Source: Paenibacillus arenilitoris (lineage in GTDB: Bacteria; Bacillota; Bacilli; Paenibacillales; Paenibacillaceae). From it: 64,000 nt of DNA. The notes under the pieces were generated by a model. It was not told the DNA's origin, made no database searches, and saw nothing but the letters and a program-made list of their open reading frames with translations. Below, piece after piece: positions 15,300 through 24,132 of this stretch. The position numbers were made by a program, and so were the translations under genes. Numbering within the stretch: the first letter of the stretch is position 1; each line of letters starts with the position of its first letter. The DNA is taken from NCBI RefSeq assembly GCF_014705655.1, contig NZ_JACXIY010000010.1:62001-126000 (forward strand). The letters run 5' to 3'.

Positions 15300-16291
15300 T
15301 CGCGATTACAATGGGAGATGCCGCGGGCATCGGTCCGGAAATCATCGTAAAATCGCTCCTGCGCGAATCGTTGTTCGAGCATTGCAAACCTTTCGTTATC
15401 GGGAACGCGGCCGTTCTGCAGCGGGAGATCGACCATTGCGGACTGCCTTTGCGGCTCCAGCTTATCGAGGATCCGCAAGCAGGCAATTATCGCCATGGCC
15501 TCGTTCCCTGCATCGACATCGGCGCGCTTCCGGCCGATTTGCCGTACGGGAAGGTTTCGGCCGCGGCGGGCGATGCCGCTTTCCGCTATATCGAACACGC
15601 GGTCAAGCTCTCGCTCGAAGGAAAGGCCGATGCCATCTGCACGGCGCCGCTGAACAAGGAGGCGCTTCATCTGGGAGGACATCCGTATCCGGGACATACG
15701 GAAATATTGGCCGCATTGACCGGGACGGAAGACTATTCGATGATGCTGACGACGCCGAAGCTGAAAGTGATTCACTTGACGACGCATGTCGGACTGCTCC
15801 GGGCGATCGAGCTGATCGATCCCGAGAGAACGTACCGGGTGATCCGGCTGGCGCATGACATGCTGACAAGAGCGGGCATCGAACGGCCCCGCATCGGCGT
15901 ATGCGGAATCAACCCCCATGCCGGGGAGAACGGGCTGTTCGGAAACGGGGAGGAACGGGAGAAGCTGGTACCGGGCATCGAACGGGGCCGTGCGGAGGGA
16001 ATCGACGCGACGGGGCCATACCCTGCGGATACGCTGTTTTTCCGGGCAGCGCGCGGCGATTTCGACGTTGTGGTTGCCTGCTACCACGATCAGGGCCATG
16101 CGCCGGTTAAGGTGCTGGGCATCGAAGCCGGCGTCAATATTACCGTCGGACTGAAGGGAGGCGTCATCCGAACCTCGGTCGATCACGGAACGGCCTTCGA
16201 CATCGCGGGCCGGAACGAAGCGGATGAGCGGAGCCTGCTTGCGGCGCTTCATGCGGCGGCGGAGCTTGCGCCGAAAGGAGCGCGCGGCTAA
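15287..16291 (+). CDS. pdxA2: PdxA2-type 4-phosphotetronate dehydrogenase/decarboxylase
   Basis: A 334-residue member of the PdxA family (4-hydroxythreonine-4-phosphate dehydrogenase). It starts 'VIAITMGDAAGIGPEII'; metal-binding histidines are in 'GGHPYPGHTEILAALTG', 'TTHVGLLRAI' and 'CYHDQGHAPVK', and 'NPHAGENGLFG' is the phosphate-region motif. In the tetronate pathway PdxA2 oxidises and decarboxylates 4-phospho-D-erythronate or L-threonate to dihydroxyacetone phosphate. It overlaps the DUF1537 gene by 13 bases and follows a GGGGAGGGG ribosome site, so catabolism rather than vitamin B6 synthesis is the likely job. Confidence 0.92.
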   Translation: MLPVIAITMGDAAGIGPEIIVKSLLRESLFEHCKPFVIGNAAVLQREIDHCGLPLRLQLIEDPQAGNYRHGLVPCIDIGALPADLPYGKVSAAAGDAAFRYIEHAVKLSLEGKADAICTAPLNKEALHLGGHPYPGHTEILAALTGTEDYSMMLTTPKLKVIHLTTHVGLLRAIELIDPERTYRVIRLAHDMLTRAGIERPRIGVCGINPHAGENGLFGNGEEREKLVPGIERGRAEGIDATGPYPADTLFFRAARGDFDVVVACYHDQGHAPVKVLGIEAGVNITVGLKGGVIRTSVDHGTAFDIAGRNEADERSLLAALHAAAELAPKGARG

Positions 16292-16324
16292 AGCGGAAGC
16301 GGCAATCAAACGGGCAGCGCGAAA

Positions 16325-16381
16325 CCGCCTATAAGGAGGATGCTGTCAGCCTATAAATACGCCAAACAAGCCGCTTACAAT
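16325..16381 (+). promoter_or_regulatory. Direct-repeat operator and promoter before the SLH protein gene
   Basis: Half-sites CCGCCTATAA (16325-16334) and CAGCCTATAA (16347-16356), 22 bases apart start to start. A -10 like TACAAT lies at 16376-16381, exactly 29 bases from the start of the second half-site. The position where a -35 should be is occupied by the second half-site, as expected for a class II activator. The 187-base gap also holds a cre-like site at 16436. Confidence 0.65.
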
Positions 16382-16435
16382 TAATCCATGGAAAGGGAGG
16401 GATGCGAAGTCCGACGGTTAGCGGACACGAAACTT

Positions 16436-16450
16436 ATGTAAGCGCTTATA
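16436..16450. promoter_or_regulatory. Candidate CcpA cre site
   Basis: ATGTAAGCGCTTATA contains a perfect TAAGCGCTTA palindrome and matches the Firmicute cre consensus WTGNAANCGNWNNCW at all but one fixed position. It sits about 55 bases downstream of the proposed -10 and 29 bases before the start codon, where bound CcpA would block elongation when preferred sugars are present. A similar site precedes the binding-protein gene at 41913. Confidence 0.5.
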
Positions 16451-16478
16451 TTTGATAATAACGTTGAAGGAAGTGTGA

Positions 16479-19400
16479 ATGATGAAGCGAATGTACGGAT
16501 TTCTTTCGGTTCTGCTTTTGTTTTACACGATCTGTTCCCCCGCTGCCCTGGCAGAGGAGGCGGCCGGGAAATCGGTCGACCAATTCACCGATTTGAAGCA
16601 TCTTCCGGCCGAAGTGAAAAATAAGTTCGACGTCTTGATCAAATCAGGCATATTCCATGGCATTTCGGATGACCGGTTCGGATTGGATCTAAAGATGAAC
16701 CGCGCGCAGATGGCCAAAGTGGCCTCCCTTATTTTCGAATTGCCGGTCGATTACGGGCTGAGCGCTTCCAGTTTCTCGGATGTTGCGAAGGAAGGCCCGC
16801 ACGGTTATGCGCTTCCGTACATCGAAGCGTTGAAAGCGGCGAAGATGACGAAAGGATCCGATGCAAAAGGAACCCTTTATAATCCTTCCGGGGAAGTCGG
16901 CCGGCAGGAGCTTGCAACGTTTCTGATCCGGGGACTTGGACTCGAGGATGAGGCCCTCGAGGCCAAGCCGGTCGATGACCGGACGGTTAGCCAGTGGGCG
17001 CGCCCCTATGTCGCGCTCGCGCTGGAAAATAAACTGCTCGCGAACAAATACGGCGGTACGGCATTCGAAGGGGCGGCTCCCGTGACCCGGTACGAGCTTG
17101 CCTTAGCCGCTTACGAGGCGCGCAATCTGTTTATCGCGGGCAAAGTGCCGGATAAAGCGTCGATCGTTAACGCGCATCCGACCGGCGCCAAGGAAGTGAC
17201 GGTCTGGCTGAACAAAGAGGTCGACACCGGGAAAGCGAAGCTCGGCGTAACGAGGGACGGATCGGACCGGCCGGGCGATATCGAATGGGCAAGCGATAAA
17301 ATGACCGCCACGATCACGCTGGATCAGAAGCTGACGCAAGGAAAATATCTCGTCAAGCTAACCGGCTTGGACGAGGAGGCGGTCGACAGAACGGAAGCGG
17401 AATTTACCGCGCAGGATGAGCGGCTTGCCGCATTCCGATTCGCCTCGTCTTCGGATATATTGCCGCAAGCCAAAGTCATCATCCCGTTTAAAGCGGTCAA
17501 CCAATACGACGAGGAATCCGACTGGACGGCAAGCGATTTCCGAATCGAAGTGGGAGCCGACAAGGTCAGGGCGGTCCCGCTCGCCGGCAAGCAGGCCTTC
17601 CAGCTGGACTTGAGCCGTCATACGAAAGGCGCGCCCGTCTCGGTTATTCTGATGCCCAATCCGATGACGGCCGACACCAGCCCGGTCAGCAAGCTGTTCA
17701 CGGTCGGCGATCCGCCGATCGTCTCGAGGGTCGAACTGGGCGAGCTTAAATTTCTCGGTTCCGATAAGGCGTTAAAGCCCGGCGGAAGGGCTTACCAGCT
17801 GTTTTCCGCCTTCGACCAGTACGGCTTCCGCATCAGCGACGCCGATTTATTGAATGGCGAGAGAGGGATCACGACCGCTTTCTCGGAACCGGGCGTATTT
17901 CGCGACAACCCGTCCATGGGCAAGCTGTTCGATTACGACAACGACGGTTATCCCGACTTGTCCATCGAGGTATCGCCGGACGTGAAGATTGGCAAAGAAG
18001 TGAGTTTGATGCTGTTCACCAGAATCTATGGCCAGCAGACGTCCGTGAAGCTGAAGGTGAAGGCGGCGCAAATGCCGGCTTCCGTCGAATTCGACTTCGC
18101 CGATACGCTGACGGTCGGGGAAGAGGACGTCTATATTCCGATTATCGTCAAGGACGAGGAGGGCGTCGCCCTTTCCCAATCGCAAATCGTCGATGCCGAG
18201 ACGAGCGGCCTCCTTCAGGTCGCGAGCTCCGGCCAGCTGGTGGTGGAAGCGGACCCGCCGTTCCGGACCGATTACAGCGTTACGCCGAACGTAAGCCGCA
18301 AAGCGGCCATCCAGGCGAACGGAACGGATAGGGGCAAGATTCGGATTGCCCGGGCGGCGGGCGCCGGACAGGCGCTGGTCTCCGTCATCTTGCCGCACAC
18401 CGGCAAAAGCGCGCAGCTAAGCGTCTATGTCGAGGAACCGCAGGAGCGGGTGCCCGCGTCCGTCAAGCTGGACGGCGACAGCAGCATCCTGCTTCTTCCG
18501 GGCAAAGAGCAGCAGGTGAAATTTAAAATATTGGATCAGTACGGCGACCAATTCAATGCGGCGCTTCCCGACTACAAAGTCGAATACAAGCTGGAGAGGA
18601 CCGCGGGCGAAGCGGGGGCGGTTACGACCAAAGGCGCGGCCGTTCTGAACGACGAGACCGCCGCGGTCAGGATCGAAATGAACGACAGCTCCGGGAAAGG
18701 GGTAACGTTCGTCGCCGATCCGGCGAAAACGGGATCTTACCGGCTAAGCGTCTCGCTCATAAGAGTGGACTCGTCCGGCGCCCTTATCGGCATCCTGTCT
18801 TCGGCTTCGGCCGTTGCGGAAGTATACGGAGGCAGTCAGACGCTGACCTACGAAATGGAACTTGACGATACGCTGTTCGCGGCCGGCAGCTACTATTACG
18901 AGCGCAAGGAAATTACGACGGTCACCGATTCGACCTACCTGCTCGCCAGCAGAGACCTGTTCGCAAGGGAAATCGAAATCAGCGCCAAGGACGAACAAGG
19001 CAGAGACGTCGCTCTTCCTTCCGGTATTATTCGGCAGATCGGGTCATCCGACCCGGATGTGATTGGCGACGACGACGTATCCCGGATTATAGGGCTGAGC
19101 GCCGGAAAGGCGACGGTTACCGTCATTTTCGATACGCCGACGGGGGCGCGAACGCTGAGCAAGGAAGTGGTCGTTAAAGATGAGCGTCCGGCGATTCAGG
19201 AGATGAAGGTCGACAAGTCCGCGAACGTGATCGACAGCAGTCTTCCGAACGGCCTTCTTCCGTGGGATGAACGACTGATGAAGAAGGTTACCGTGACCGA
19301 CCAGTACGGCAACAGCGTCGCGAACGATAAAATCGCCGAATACAACGATTTGTTCGGCATCTCCTTCTTAATCGGAGACATTCATTACGTGCCGAATACT

Positions 19401-19559
19401 TCTCCGGACAAGAAAGATAAAATCTATATCGACGACGGCAACCGGATCGTGTATAAGCCGGGCAGCGGCAATGAGGACGAACCCAATATGACGGATTTCA
19501 CTTTGACGGCGGTTGCGCCTAACGGCAAAACGTCCTCGACCTTCATAACCGTAAATTAA
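16479..19559 (+). CDS. Secreted S-layer-homology domain protein with Ig-like repeats
   Basis: A 1026-residue exported protein. Residues 1-25 are a signal peptide ending 'PAALA'. Residues about 30-215 form three SLH motifs ('FDVLIKSGIFHGISDDRFGLDLKMNRAQMAKV', 'YIEALKAAKMTKGS...GRQELATFLIRGLGL', 'YVALALENKLLAN...VTRYELALAAYEA') that anchor proteins to secondary cell-wall polysaccharide. The remaining 800 residues are beta-sandwich repeats; phrases such as 'QQVKFKILDQYGDQF' and 'KKVTVTDQYGNSV' resemble bacterial Ig-like (Big) domains. No catalytic motif is visible, so it may be a surface scaffold or glycan binder. It is monocistronic, between its own operator-promoter and a strong terminator. 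ATG 16479 and ATG 16482 are both possible starts. Confidence 0.85.
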   Translation: MMKRMYGFLSVLLLFYTICSPAALAEEAAGKSVDQFTDLKHLPAEVKNKFDVLIKSGIFHGISDDRFGLDLKMNRAQMAKVASLIFELPVDYGLSASSFSDVAKEGPHGYALPYIEALKAAKMTKGSDAKGTLYNPSGEVGRQELATFLIRGLGLEDEALEAKPVDDRTVSQWARPYVALALENKLLANKYGGTAFEGAAPVTRYELALAAYEARNLFIAGKVPDKASIVNAHPTGAKEVTVWLNKEVDTGKAKLGVTRDGSDRPGDIEWASDKMTATITLDQKLTQGKYLVKLTGLDEEAVDRTEAEFTAQDERLAAFRFASSSDILPQAKVIIPFKAVNQYDEESDWTASDFRIEVGADKVRAVPLAGKQAFQLDLSRHTKGAPVSVILMPNPMTADTSPVSKLFTVGDPPIVSRVELGELKFLGSDKALKPGGRAYQLFSAFDQYGFRISDADLLNGERGITTAFSEPGVFRDNPSMGKLFDYDNDGYPDLSIEVSPDVKIGKEVSLMLFTRIYGQQTSVKLKVKAAQMPASVEFDFADTLTVGEEDVYIPIIVKDEEGVALSQSQIVDAETSGLLQVASSGQLVVEADPPFRTDYSVTPNVSRKAAIQANGTDRGKIRIARAAGAGQALVSVILPHTGKSAQLSVYVEEPQERVPASVKLDGDSSILLLPGKEQQVKFKILDQYGDQFNAALPDYKVEYKLERTAGEAGAVTTKGAAVLNDETAAVRIEMNDSSGKGVTFVADPAKTGSYRLSVSLIRVDSSGALIGILSSASAVAEVYGGSQTLTYEMELDDTLFAAGSYYYERKEITTVTDSTYLLASRDLFAREIEISAKDEQGRDVALPSGIIRQIGSSDPDVIGDDDVSRIIGLSAGKATVTVIFDTPTGARTLSKEVVVKDERPAIQEMKVDKSANVIDSSLPNGLLPWDERLMKKVTVTDQYGNSVANDKIAEYNDLFGISFLIGDIHYVPNTSPDKKDKIYIDDGNRIVYKPGSGNEDEPNMTDFTLTAVAPNGKTSSTFITVN

Positions 19560-19576
19560 TTCGCAGCTTTCGATTT

Positions 19577-19612
19577 CCGCCCCTGCCGGTACCGGCAGGG
19601 GCGGTTTTCTTT
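19577..19612 (+). terminator. Rho-independent terminator after the SLH gene
   Basis: Perfect 14-base arms CCGCCCCTGCCGGT and ACCGGCAGGGGCGG (19577-19604) are followed by TTTTCTTT. It begins 18 bases after the stop codon of the S-layer protein and closes that transcript. Confidence 0.92.
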
Positions 19613-19691
19613 AAAGGGGGACCTTCGCGGGAGCGAATATAGGGCAGGGAAGGACAAAGAAGCCGACAAAAACGGACTTGAAAAGCAGATT

Positions 19692-19747
19692 TCCCCCATA
19701 GTTCGGGCAGAATCCACCAATGATCGGCCAACGCAGTGAGATATACT
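19692..19747 (+). promoter_or_regulatory. Direct-repeat operator and promoter before the glycosidase-araC pair
   Basis: Half-sites TCCCCCATAG (19692-19701) and CCACCAATGA (19714-19723) are 22 bases apart; each keeps most consensus positions (the second matches 8 of 10). A good -10, TATACT, is at 19742-19747, 28 bases from the start of half-site two. If real, the araC-type gene at 21969 is transcribed from a copy of the element it may bind, giving positive autoregulation. Nothing else is seen in the gap 19613-19691. Confidence 0.5.
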
Positions 19748-19798
19748 AAATTTGACAGCGACGCACGATATTTCAATATGCGAAATGGGGGATTCATA

Positions 19799-21949
19799 AT
19801 GACGACGGCAAACCGCATCGACGAACGGCTCGGCGCGGGGAGAAAAGCGCTTCGCACCTTACCGGGCGCTTTGCTGCTCGGTTCGACGGGCGCGCGCCTT
19901 TGGGCCGATTATTTGGAGCCGCGGCCCGGCTTCGGCGGCAGGTTCGATTTTATTCACAAGGTTAACATTCCCTTGCTTTATACCGTATCGGCATCCGGAA
20001 CCGAGAGCTTCGAGCCGTGCCGGACGGCATGGTACCCCAGCCATTTGAGAATGGAATATGAGGATAACCGGCTATCGTTCCGCGAGCAGAAGTTTATTGC
20101 ATGGGACGATTGCGCCGTGTCCTTCCAGACGTGGACCAACCTCGGCAGGGAGGAAATTGTGCTGCGGCTGGAAACTTACGGAGATGTGTTTCATGACACC
20201 GGCAGCGGGCTTTACGGGACGTTCCCGGTCGGGCATCTTAGCTTTCATATCGACGCCGCAATCGTATCGAGCGATGAAGAGTTGTTCCGGGAAGTCCTTC
20301 TGAAGCCGGGGGAAACGAAATCGTTCATGATCGCCGCGGCGCTTGGAATCAGCGGTCAGGACAAGCCGGATGAGCTGACGCGGAGGGCGGGCGCGTATGC
20401 GCTTGGCGGCCGTTCCCATGAGAAGACCGTTGCCGGTTATATCGATGCTTATCAGCAGTGGTTCGATCGTATTCCGGATTTTCGCTGCAGCGATCCGCTG
20501 CTGAACAAGACGTGGACCTACCGCTGGTTTTTGCTGCGCCACAATTTGGCCGATCCGAAGTACGGGCGTCTGCAGCATCCATTGTTCTACGAGGGCAGAT
20601 CGCACAAGAAGAGCAAAGCCCCTTTCAGCAAGGGGGGATGGGAATTTTGCAAGCTGATCAACCTGTCCGTTCCGCTGCATCTCATGGACGCCAGATGGCA
20701 TCACGACCCGGCCTACGGCGTAGGCTCTCTGCAAAACATGAAGGAAAGCCCGAACGAGGACGGCATGTTCTGCTGCCTGACCGTCGATACCGTGATGCAT
20801 TCCTTCGCCAATTTCTCCTGCTGGGCCGCGTACCAGCTGTACCTCGTACACCGGAACAAGGAGACGATGAGGGAGCTGCTGCCGGGCTTGAAAGCGCAGA
20901 TCGCCGCCTGGAAGCGGGCGCACGGCAGCGACCGGGACGAATTGATGATCGAATACCGCCATACGCGCACGGGCAAGGAATACCAGCCGAGCTATTGGTA
21001 TTTTCATCAATATCCGAGAAACCCGAAGGATCCGGCAACCTATACGCATGTCAAACGCGTCGACCGGACGGTATACCATTATTTGAATGCGCTTGCCGTA
21101 GCCAGGCTGTGCGAGGAGCTGGGCGATCCGGACGCCGGGGCGTTCCATGAGCAGGCAGAGCTCATCAAAGAAGATATATTGCAAAAAATGTGGGATTATG
21201 AAAGCGCATTCTTCTATGATCTTCATCACGAAACCGACGAAAAGGCGCTGGTGAAAAACATCGTCGGCTTCTATCCGGCTTGGGCGCAAATCATCGACGG
21301 CAAGCATGACGCGCTCATCGATCATCTGTTCGATCCGGGAGAGTTCGACACGGGCTGCCCGTTTCCGTCCGTCGCGGCCGATTGTCCCGCTTATACGAGG
21401 GACGGCGGATGGATGGGACATTTCGTGAAAGGGCGCAACGGCTGCGTGTGGGACGGGCCGACATGGCCGTATACGAATGCGATCGTCCTCGATGCGCTGG
21501 CCAAGGAGAGCAAGCGGAGCGGCCACCGGCATGACAGCCGGTTCATCCGCTATTTGCGCGAATACTCCTTTCTGCACTTCTTCAACAGGGATTTGAACCA
21601 GCCCGGGCTCGTCGAGCATTACAACAGCGCGACGGGCGAGCCGCTCAGCGACGAGCAGGAGTACAATCATTCGTTCTACATCGATCTGCTGATCGCGCAT
21701 ATTGCCGGATTGTCCATCGAAGCGGACCGTATCGTCCTCGATCCGGTCGATGCCGGACTCGATTATTTCTGCCTTGACCGGATCAAGGCGGCCGGGGCAG
21801 AGCTTCGCGTGACTTACCGGAAGCCCGGATGCGTGCCGGACGATGCCGGCATCGAAGAAGGCTATCGGTTGTACGTGAACGGCGAACAAGCCTTTGCAAG
21901 CGACGGACTTCGCCGGTTCGAACTGCCTTTGCGCGAATTGCGGCGATGA
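19799..21949 (+). CDS. (Alpha/alpha)6-barrel glycoside hydrolase, MGH1/GH63-like
   Basis: A 716-residue cytoplasmic protein. The first 240 residues form a beta-sandwich; the rest is a helical toroid. 'CVWDGPTWPYTNAIVLDAL' (about residues 545-563) and 'EHYNS.TGEPLSDEQEYNHSFYIDLL' resemble the conserved W-x-G-P-x-W and late-barrel blocks of GH63, GH37 and mannosylglycerate-hydrolase-like enzymes. I cannot assign the substrate. GGGGGA at 19787-19792 precedes ATG 19799; longer frames from 19736 or 19778 are less well served. Two bases before its stop the frame meets no overlap; the AraC gene follows 19 bases later in the same transcript. Confidence 0.75.
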   Translation: MTTANRIDERLGAGRKALRTLPGALLLGSTGARLWADYLEPRPGFGGRFDFIHKVNIPLLYTVSASGTESFEPCRTAWYPSHLRMEYEDNRLSFREQKFIAWDDCAVSFQTWTNLGREEIVLRLETYGDVFHDTGSGLYGTFPVGHLSFHIDAAIVSSDEELFREVLLKPGETKSFMIAAALGISGQDKPDELTRRAGAYALGGRSHEKTVAGYIDAYQQWFDRIPDFRCSDPLLNKTWTYRWFLLRHNLADPKYGRLQHPLFYEGRSHKKSKAPFSKGGWEFCKLINLSVPLHLMDARWHHDPAYGVGSLQNMKESPNEDGMFCCLTVDTVMHSFANFSCWAAYQLYLVHRNKETMRELLPGLKAQIAAWKRAHGSDRDELMIEYRHTRTGKEYQPSYWYFHQYPRNPKDPATYTHVKRVDRTVYHYLNALAVARLCEELGDPDAGAFHEQAELIKEDILQKMWDYESAFFYDLHHETDEKALVKNIVGFYPAWAQIIDGKHDALIDHLFDPGEFDTGCPFPSVAADCPAYTRDGGWMGHFVKGRNGCVWDGPTWPYTNAIVLDALAKESKRSGHRHDSRFIRYLREYSFLHFFNRDLNQPGLVEHYNSATGEPLSDEQEYNHSFYIDLLIAHIAGLSIEADRIVLDPVDAGLDYFCLDRIKAAGAELRVTYRKPGCVPDDAGIEEGYRLYVNGEQAFASDGLRRFELPLRELRR

Positions 21950-21968
21950 ACGGAAGGAGGAGATTGAG

Positions 21969-22847
21969 GTGAACGGAATAATCGCGGAGCTTAGGGGCGA
22001 GAATTTCTTTGATCTCGACATCGATATTTTCGTCAACCGGGAGCAGGAAGCCTTTTCTCTCGGCCAGCACACGCATGATTTCGTCGAGATCAATATTGTC
22101 GGAGAGGGCTGCGGTTTTCATTACATCGAGGATCAGGTGGTGCAGGTCAAGCAAGGGGACGTCTTTCTCATCCCGATCGGCACCTCGCATGTATTCCGCC
22201 CCTCCTCTCCGGAGCGCGATAAGGTGCTTGTCGTGTACAACTGCATCTTCCGGAACAAGGCGATGGAAAATTGGAGCCATCATTTCTCCGAAAATTCGGA
22301 AACGATTCGCATGATCCTGTACCCGCAAGAGCGGAAAGGAAGATGGCTTCAGTTTCACGACAAGCACAGCACGCTTCACAATATGATCCACAACATGCAT
22401 TGCGAATATTTGAAACGGAATCAAGGCTGCGAAATCATATTGAACACGACGCTGATCCAGCTGTTGATCATGCTGCAGCGCATGGAGATGGAGAAAGAGT
22501 ACATGCCTTCCCCCAACGACAAGCTGGACGACGTCATGCATTACATTAAAAATCATTACTCCAAAAATATTACGGCCCAAAACGTGGCGGACCATTTCTA
22601 TATGAGCATCAGCCACTTTCAGCGGCAGTTCAAAAAATTGACGGGACATACGTTTATCCAATATTTGCAAAATATTCGGATTCAAAAATGCTGCGAGCTG
22701 CTCGAATCGACGGATATCTCCATCCACGAAATCGCCAACCTGGTCGGATACCTGGACATGAAGTTTTTTCATGCGCTGTTCCGCAAGAAGACGGGCGTCA
22801 CGCCTAGAAAATACCGGCAAAATTTCCAGGAGTGGAAGATCGAATAG
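21969..22847 (+). CDS. AraC-family transcriptional regulator with cupin sensor domain
   Basis: A 292-residue DNA-binding activator. The N-terminal half is a cupin-like ligand pocket ('LGQHTHDFVEINIVGEGCGFHYIED', 'VKQGDVFLIPIGTSHVF'), about residues 30-90. The C-terminal 100 residues are a double helix-turn-helix: 'NITAQNVADHFYMSISHFQRQFKKLTGHTFIQYLQNIRI' and 'SIHEIANLVGYLDMKFFHALFRKKTGVTPRKYRQ'. GTG 21969 follows GGAAGGAGGAG at ideal spacing; the frame runs open upstream into the previous gene. It is the only regulator gene in the window, sits in the middle of the locus, and AraC proteins often bind two direct repeats about 21 bases apart. That matches the repeated CCTATAA element found before eight promoters here. 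The inducer is unknown, presumably a sugar released by the locus. Confidence 0.93.
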   Translation: MNGIIAELRGENFFDLDIDIFVNREQEAFSLGQHTHDFVEINIVGEGCGFHYIEDQVVQVKQGDVFLIPIGTSHVFRPSSPERDKVLVVYNCIFRNKAMENWSHHFSENSETIRMILYPQERKGRWLQFHDKHSTLHNMIHNMHCEYLKRNQGCEIILNTTLIQLLIMLQRMEMEKEYMPSPNDKLDDVMHYIKNHYSKNITAQNVADHFYMSISHFQRQFKKLTGHTFIQYLQNIRIQKCCELLESTDISIHEIANLVGYLDMKFFHALFRKKTGVTPRKYRQNFQEWKIE

Positions 22848-22868
22848 CTCCGCTCCCAAAAGCGTAAT

Positions 22869-22925
22869 CCGCCTATAGAATGTGCGAACCTCACCTATAA
22901 TTCAATCAAAAAGCCAATATATAAT
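22869..22925 (+). promoter_or_regulatory. Direct-repeat operator and promoter of the eight-gene import operon
   Basis: Half-sites CCGCCTATAG (22869-22878) and TCACCTATAA (22891-22900) are 22 bases apart. A perfect -10, TATAAT, is at 22920-22925, 29 bases after the start of half-site two. No TTGACA-like -35 is present. The next gene begins at 22987, leaving a leader of about 55 bases. Confidence 0.7.
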
Positions 22926-22986
22926 GATTACCATAATAAAAAAGCTGTAACCGTTATCATGCAAATAGGAACCGGGAGGTGCCAAT

Positions 22987-24129
22987 GTGGGCTGTATCAT
23001 ATTGAATCACGTGGAAAAACGATACGGCAAGGACAAACTTAGCGCCGTGCAGGATTTTAATCTGGAAATCAAGGACGGAGAATTTCTCGTCATGGTCGGC
23101 CCGTCCGGATGCGGCAAATCGACTACCTTGCGAATGATCGCGGGGCTCGAGAACATCTCGTCCGGCGAAATTTATATCGGCGACCGTCTGGTCAATCATC
23201 TGCCTTCGAAGGACCGCGATATCGCGATGGTATTTCAAAACTATGCGCTATATCCGAACATGAACGTTTACGAGAATATCGCGTTCGGTCTGCGCATGCG
23301 CAAGCTGCCCAAGCACGAAATCGATATGGCCGTCAAAAAAGCGGCCCGGACGCTGGAAATCGAAAATTTCCTGGAACGGAAGCCGAGGCAGCTGTCCGGC
23401 GGGCAGCGGCAGCGCGTCGCGCTCGGCAGGGCGATCGTCCGCAATCCGCAGGTGTTCCTCATGGATGAGCCTTTGTCGAATCTCGATGCCAAGCTGCGGG
23501 TGCAGATGAGGACGGAAATCATTAAGCTGCACAAGCAGCTCGGCGTGACGACGGTATACGTGACGCATGACCAGGTCGAGGCGATGACGATGGGCAACCG
23601 CATCGTCGTCATGAAGGACGGGATCGTCCAGCAGGTCGATACGCCGCAGCGAATATACAGCAGCCCGAAGAACATGTTCGTGGCCGGATTCATGGGCGCT
23701 CCTCCGATCAACTTGGTGGAAGGCAAGCTGCTCGAGGTGTCCAGAGGGGCGCTTGAGTTCCATACCCGGAAATATTCGCTCGCAATCCCCGACAGCCAGT
23801 CGAAGAAGCTGATCGATAAGCGAAAGGCAGGCAGGAGCGTCATGCTCGGCATTCGAAGCGAGCACGTCCATCTGGATCCCGCCATGCGAGAGACGAACCC
23901 GCATTCGCAAATTCCGGGCATCCACAAGCTCAGCGAGTTTATGGGAGCGGACCTTTATTTATATGCCGAGATCGGGGCGAGCCAATTGATGACCGTCCGC
24001 TCCAACATCGACCAAGGCAGCCGGGAGAACGAAAAGGTTATTGTTACGCTCGATATGCGGAAAGCGCTCTTCTTCGATTTGGATACGGGAGAAAACTTGC
24101 TGCACGACGATGATCGCATGGAGGGATGA
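22987..24129 (+). CDS. Sugar ABC importer ATPase, UgpC/MsmX type
   Basis: A 380-residue ATPase that energises carbohydrate import at the inner face of the membrane. Walker A 'GPSGCGKST' is at 38-46, Q-loop Gln84, signature 'LSGGQ' at 136-140, Walker B 'FLMDE' at 157-161, and switch His194. The C-terminal 130 residues form the regulatory OB-fold (TOBE) domain typical of MalK, UgpC and MsmX. GTG 22987 follows GGGAGG; an ATG two bases earlier is out of frame. It is first in an operon holding two permease pairs, so one ATPase probably serves both. MsmX-like proteins are often shared, so it may also serve the orphan binding lipoproteins of this locus. Confidence 0.94.
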   Translation: MGCIILNHVEKRYGKDKLSAVQDFNLEIKDGEFLVMVGPSGCGKSTTLRMIAGLENISSGEIYIGDRLVNHLPSKDRDIAMVFQNYALYPNMNVYENIAFGLRMRKLPKHEIDMAVKKAARTLEIENFLERKPRQLSGGQRQRVALGRAIVRNPQVFLMDEPLSNLDAKLRVQMRTEIIKLHKQLGVTTVYVTHDQVEAMTMGNRIVVMKDGIVQQVDTPQRIYSSPKNMFVAGFMGAPPINLVEGKLLEVSRGALEFHTRKYSLAIPDSQSKKLIDKRKAGRSVMLGIRSEHVHLDPAMRETNPHSQIPGIHKLSEFMGADLYLYAEIGASQLMTVRSNIDQGSRENEKVIVTLDMRKALFFDLDTGENLLHDDDRMEG

Positions 24130-24132
24130 ATC

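Noticed and set aside
14627-16309. A 560-codon minus-strand frame opposite the DUF1537 and PdxA2 genes
   Set aside because: Shadow of two well-supported plus-strand genes; composition is Arg/Ser-rich and unlike any family.
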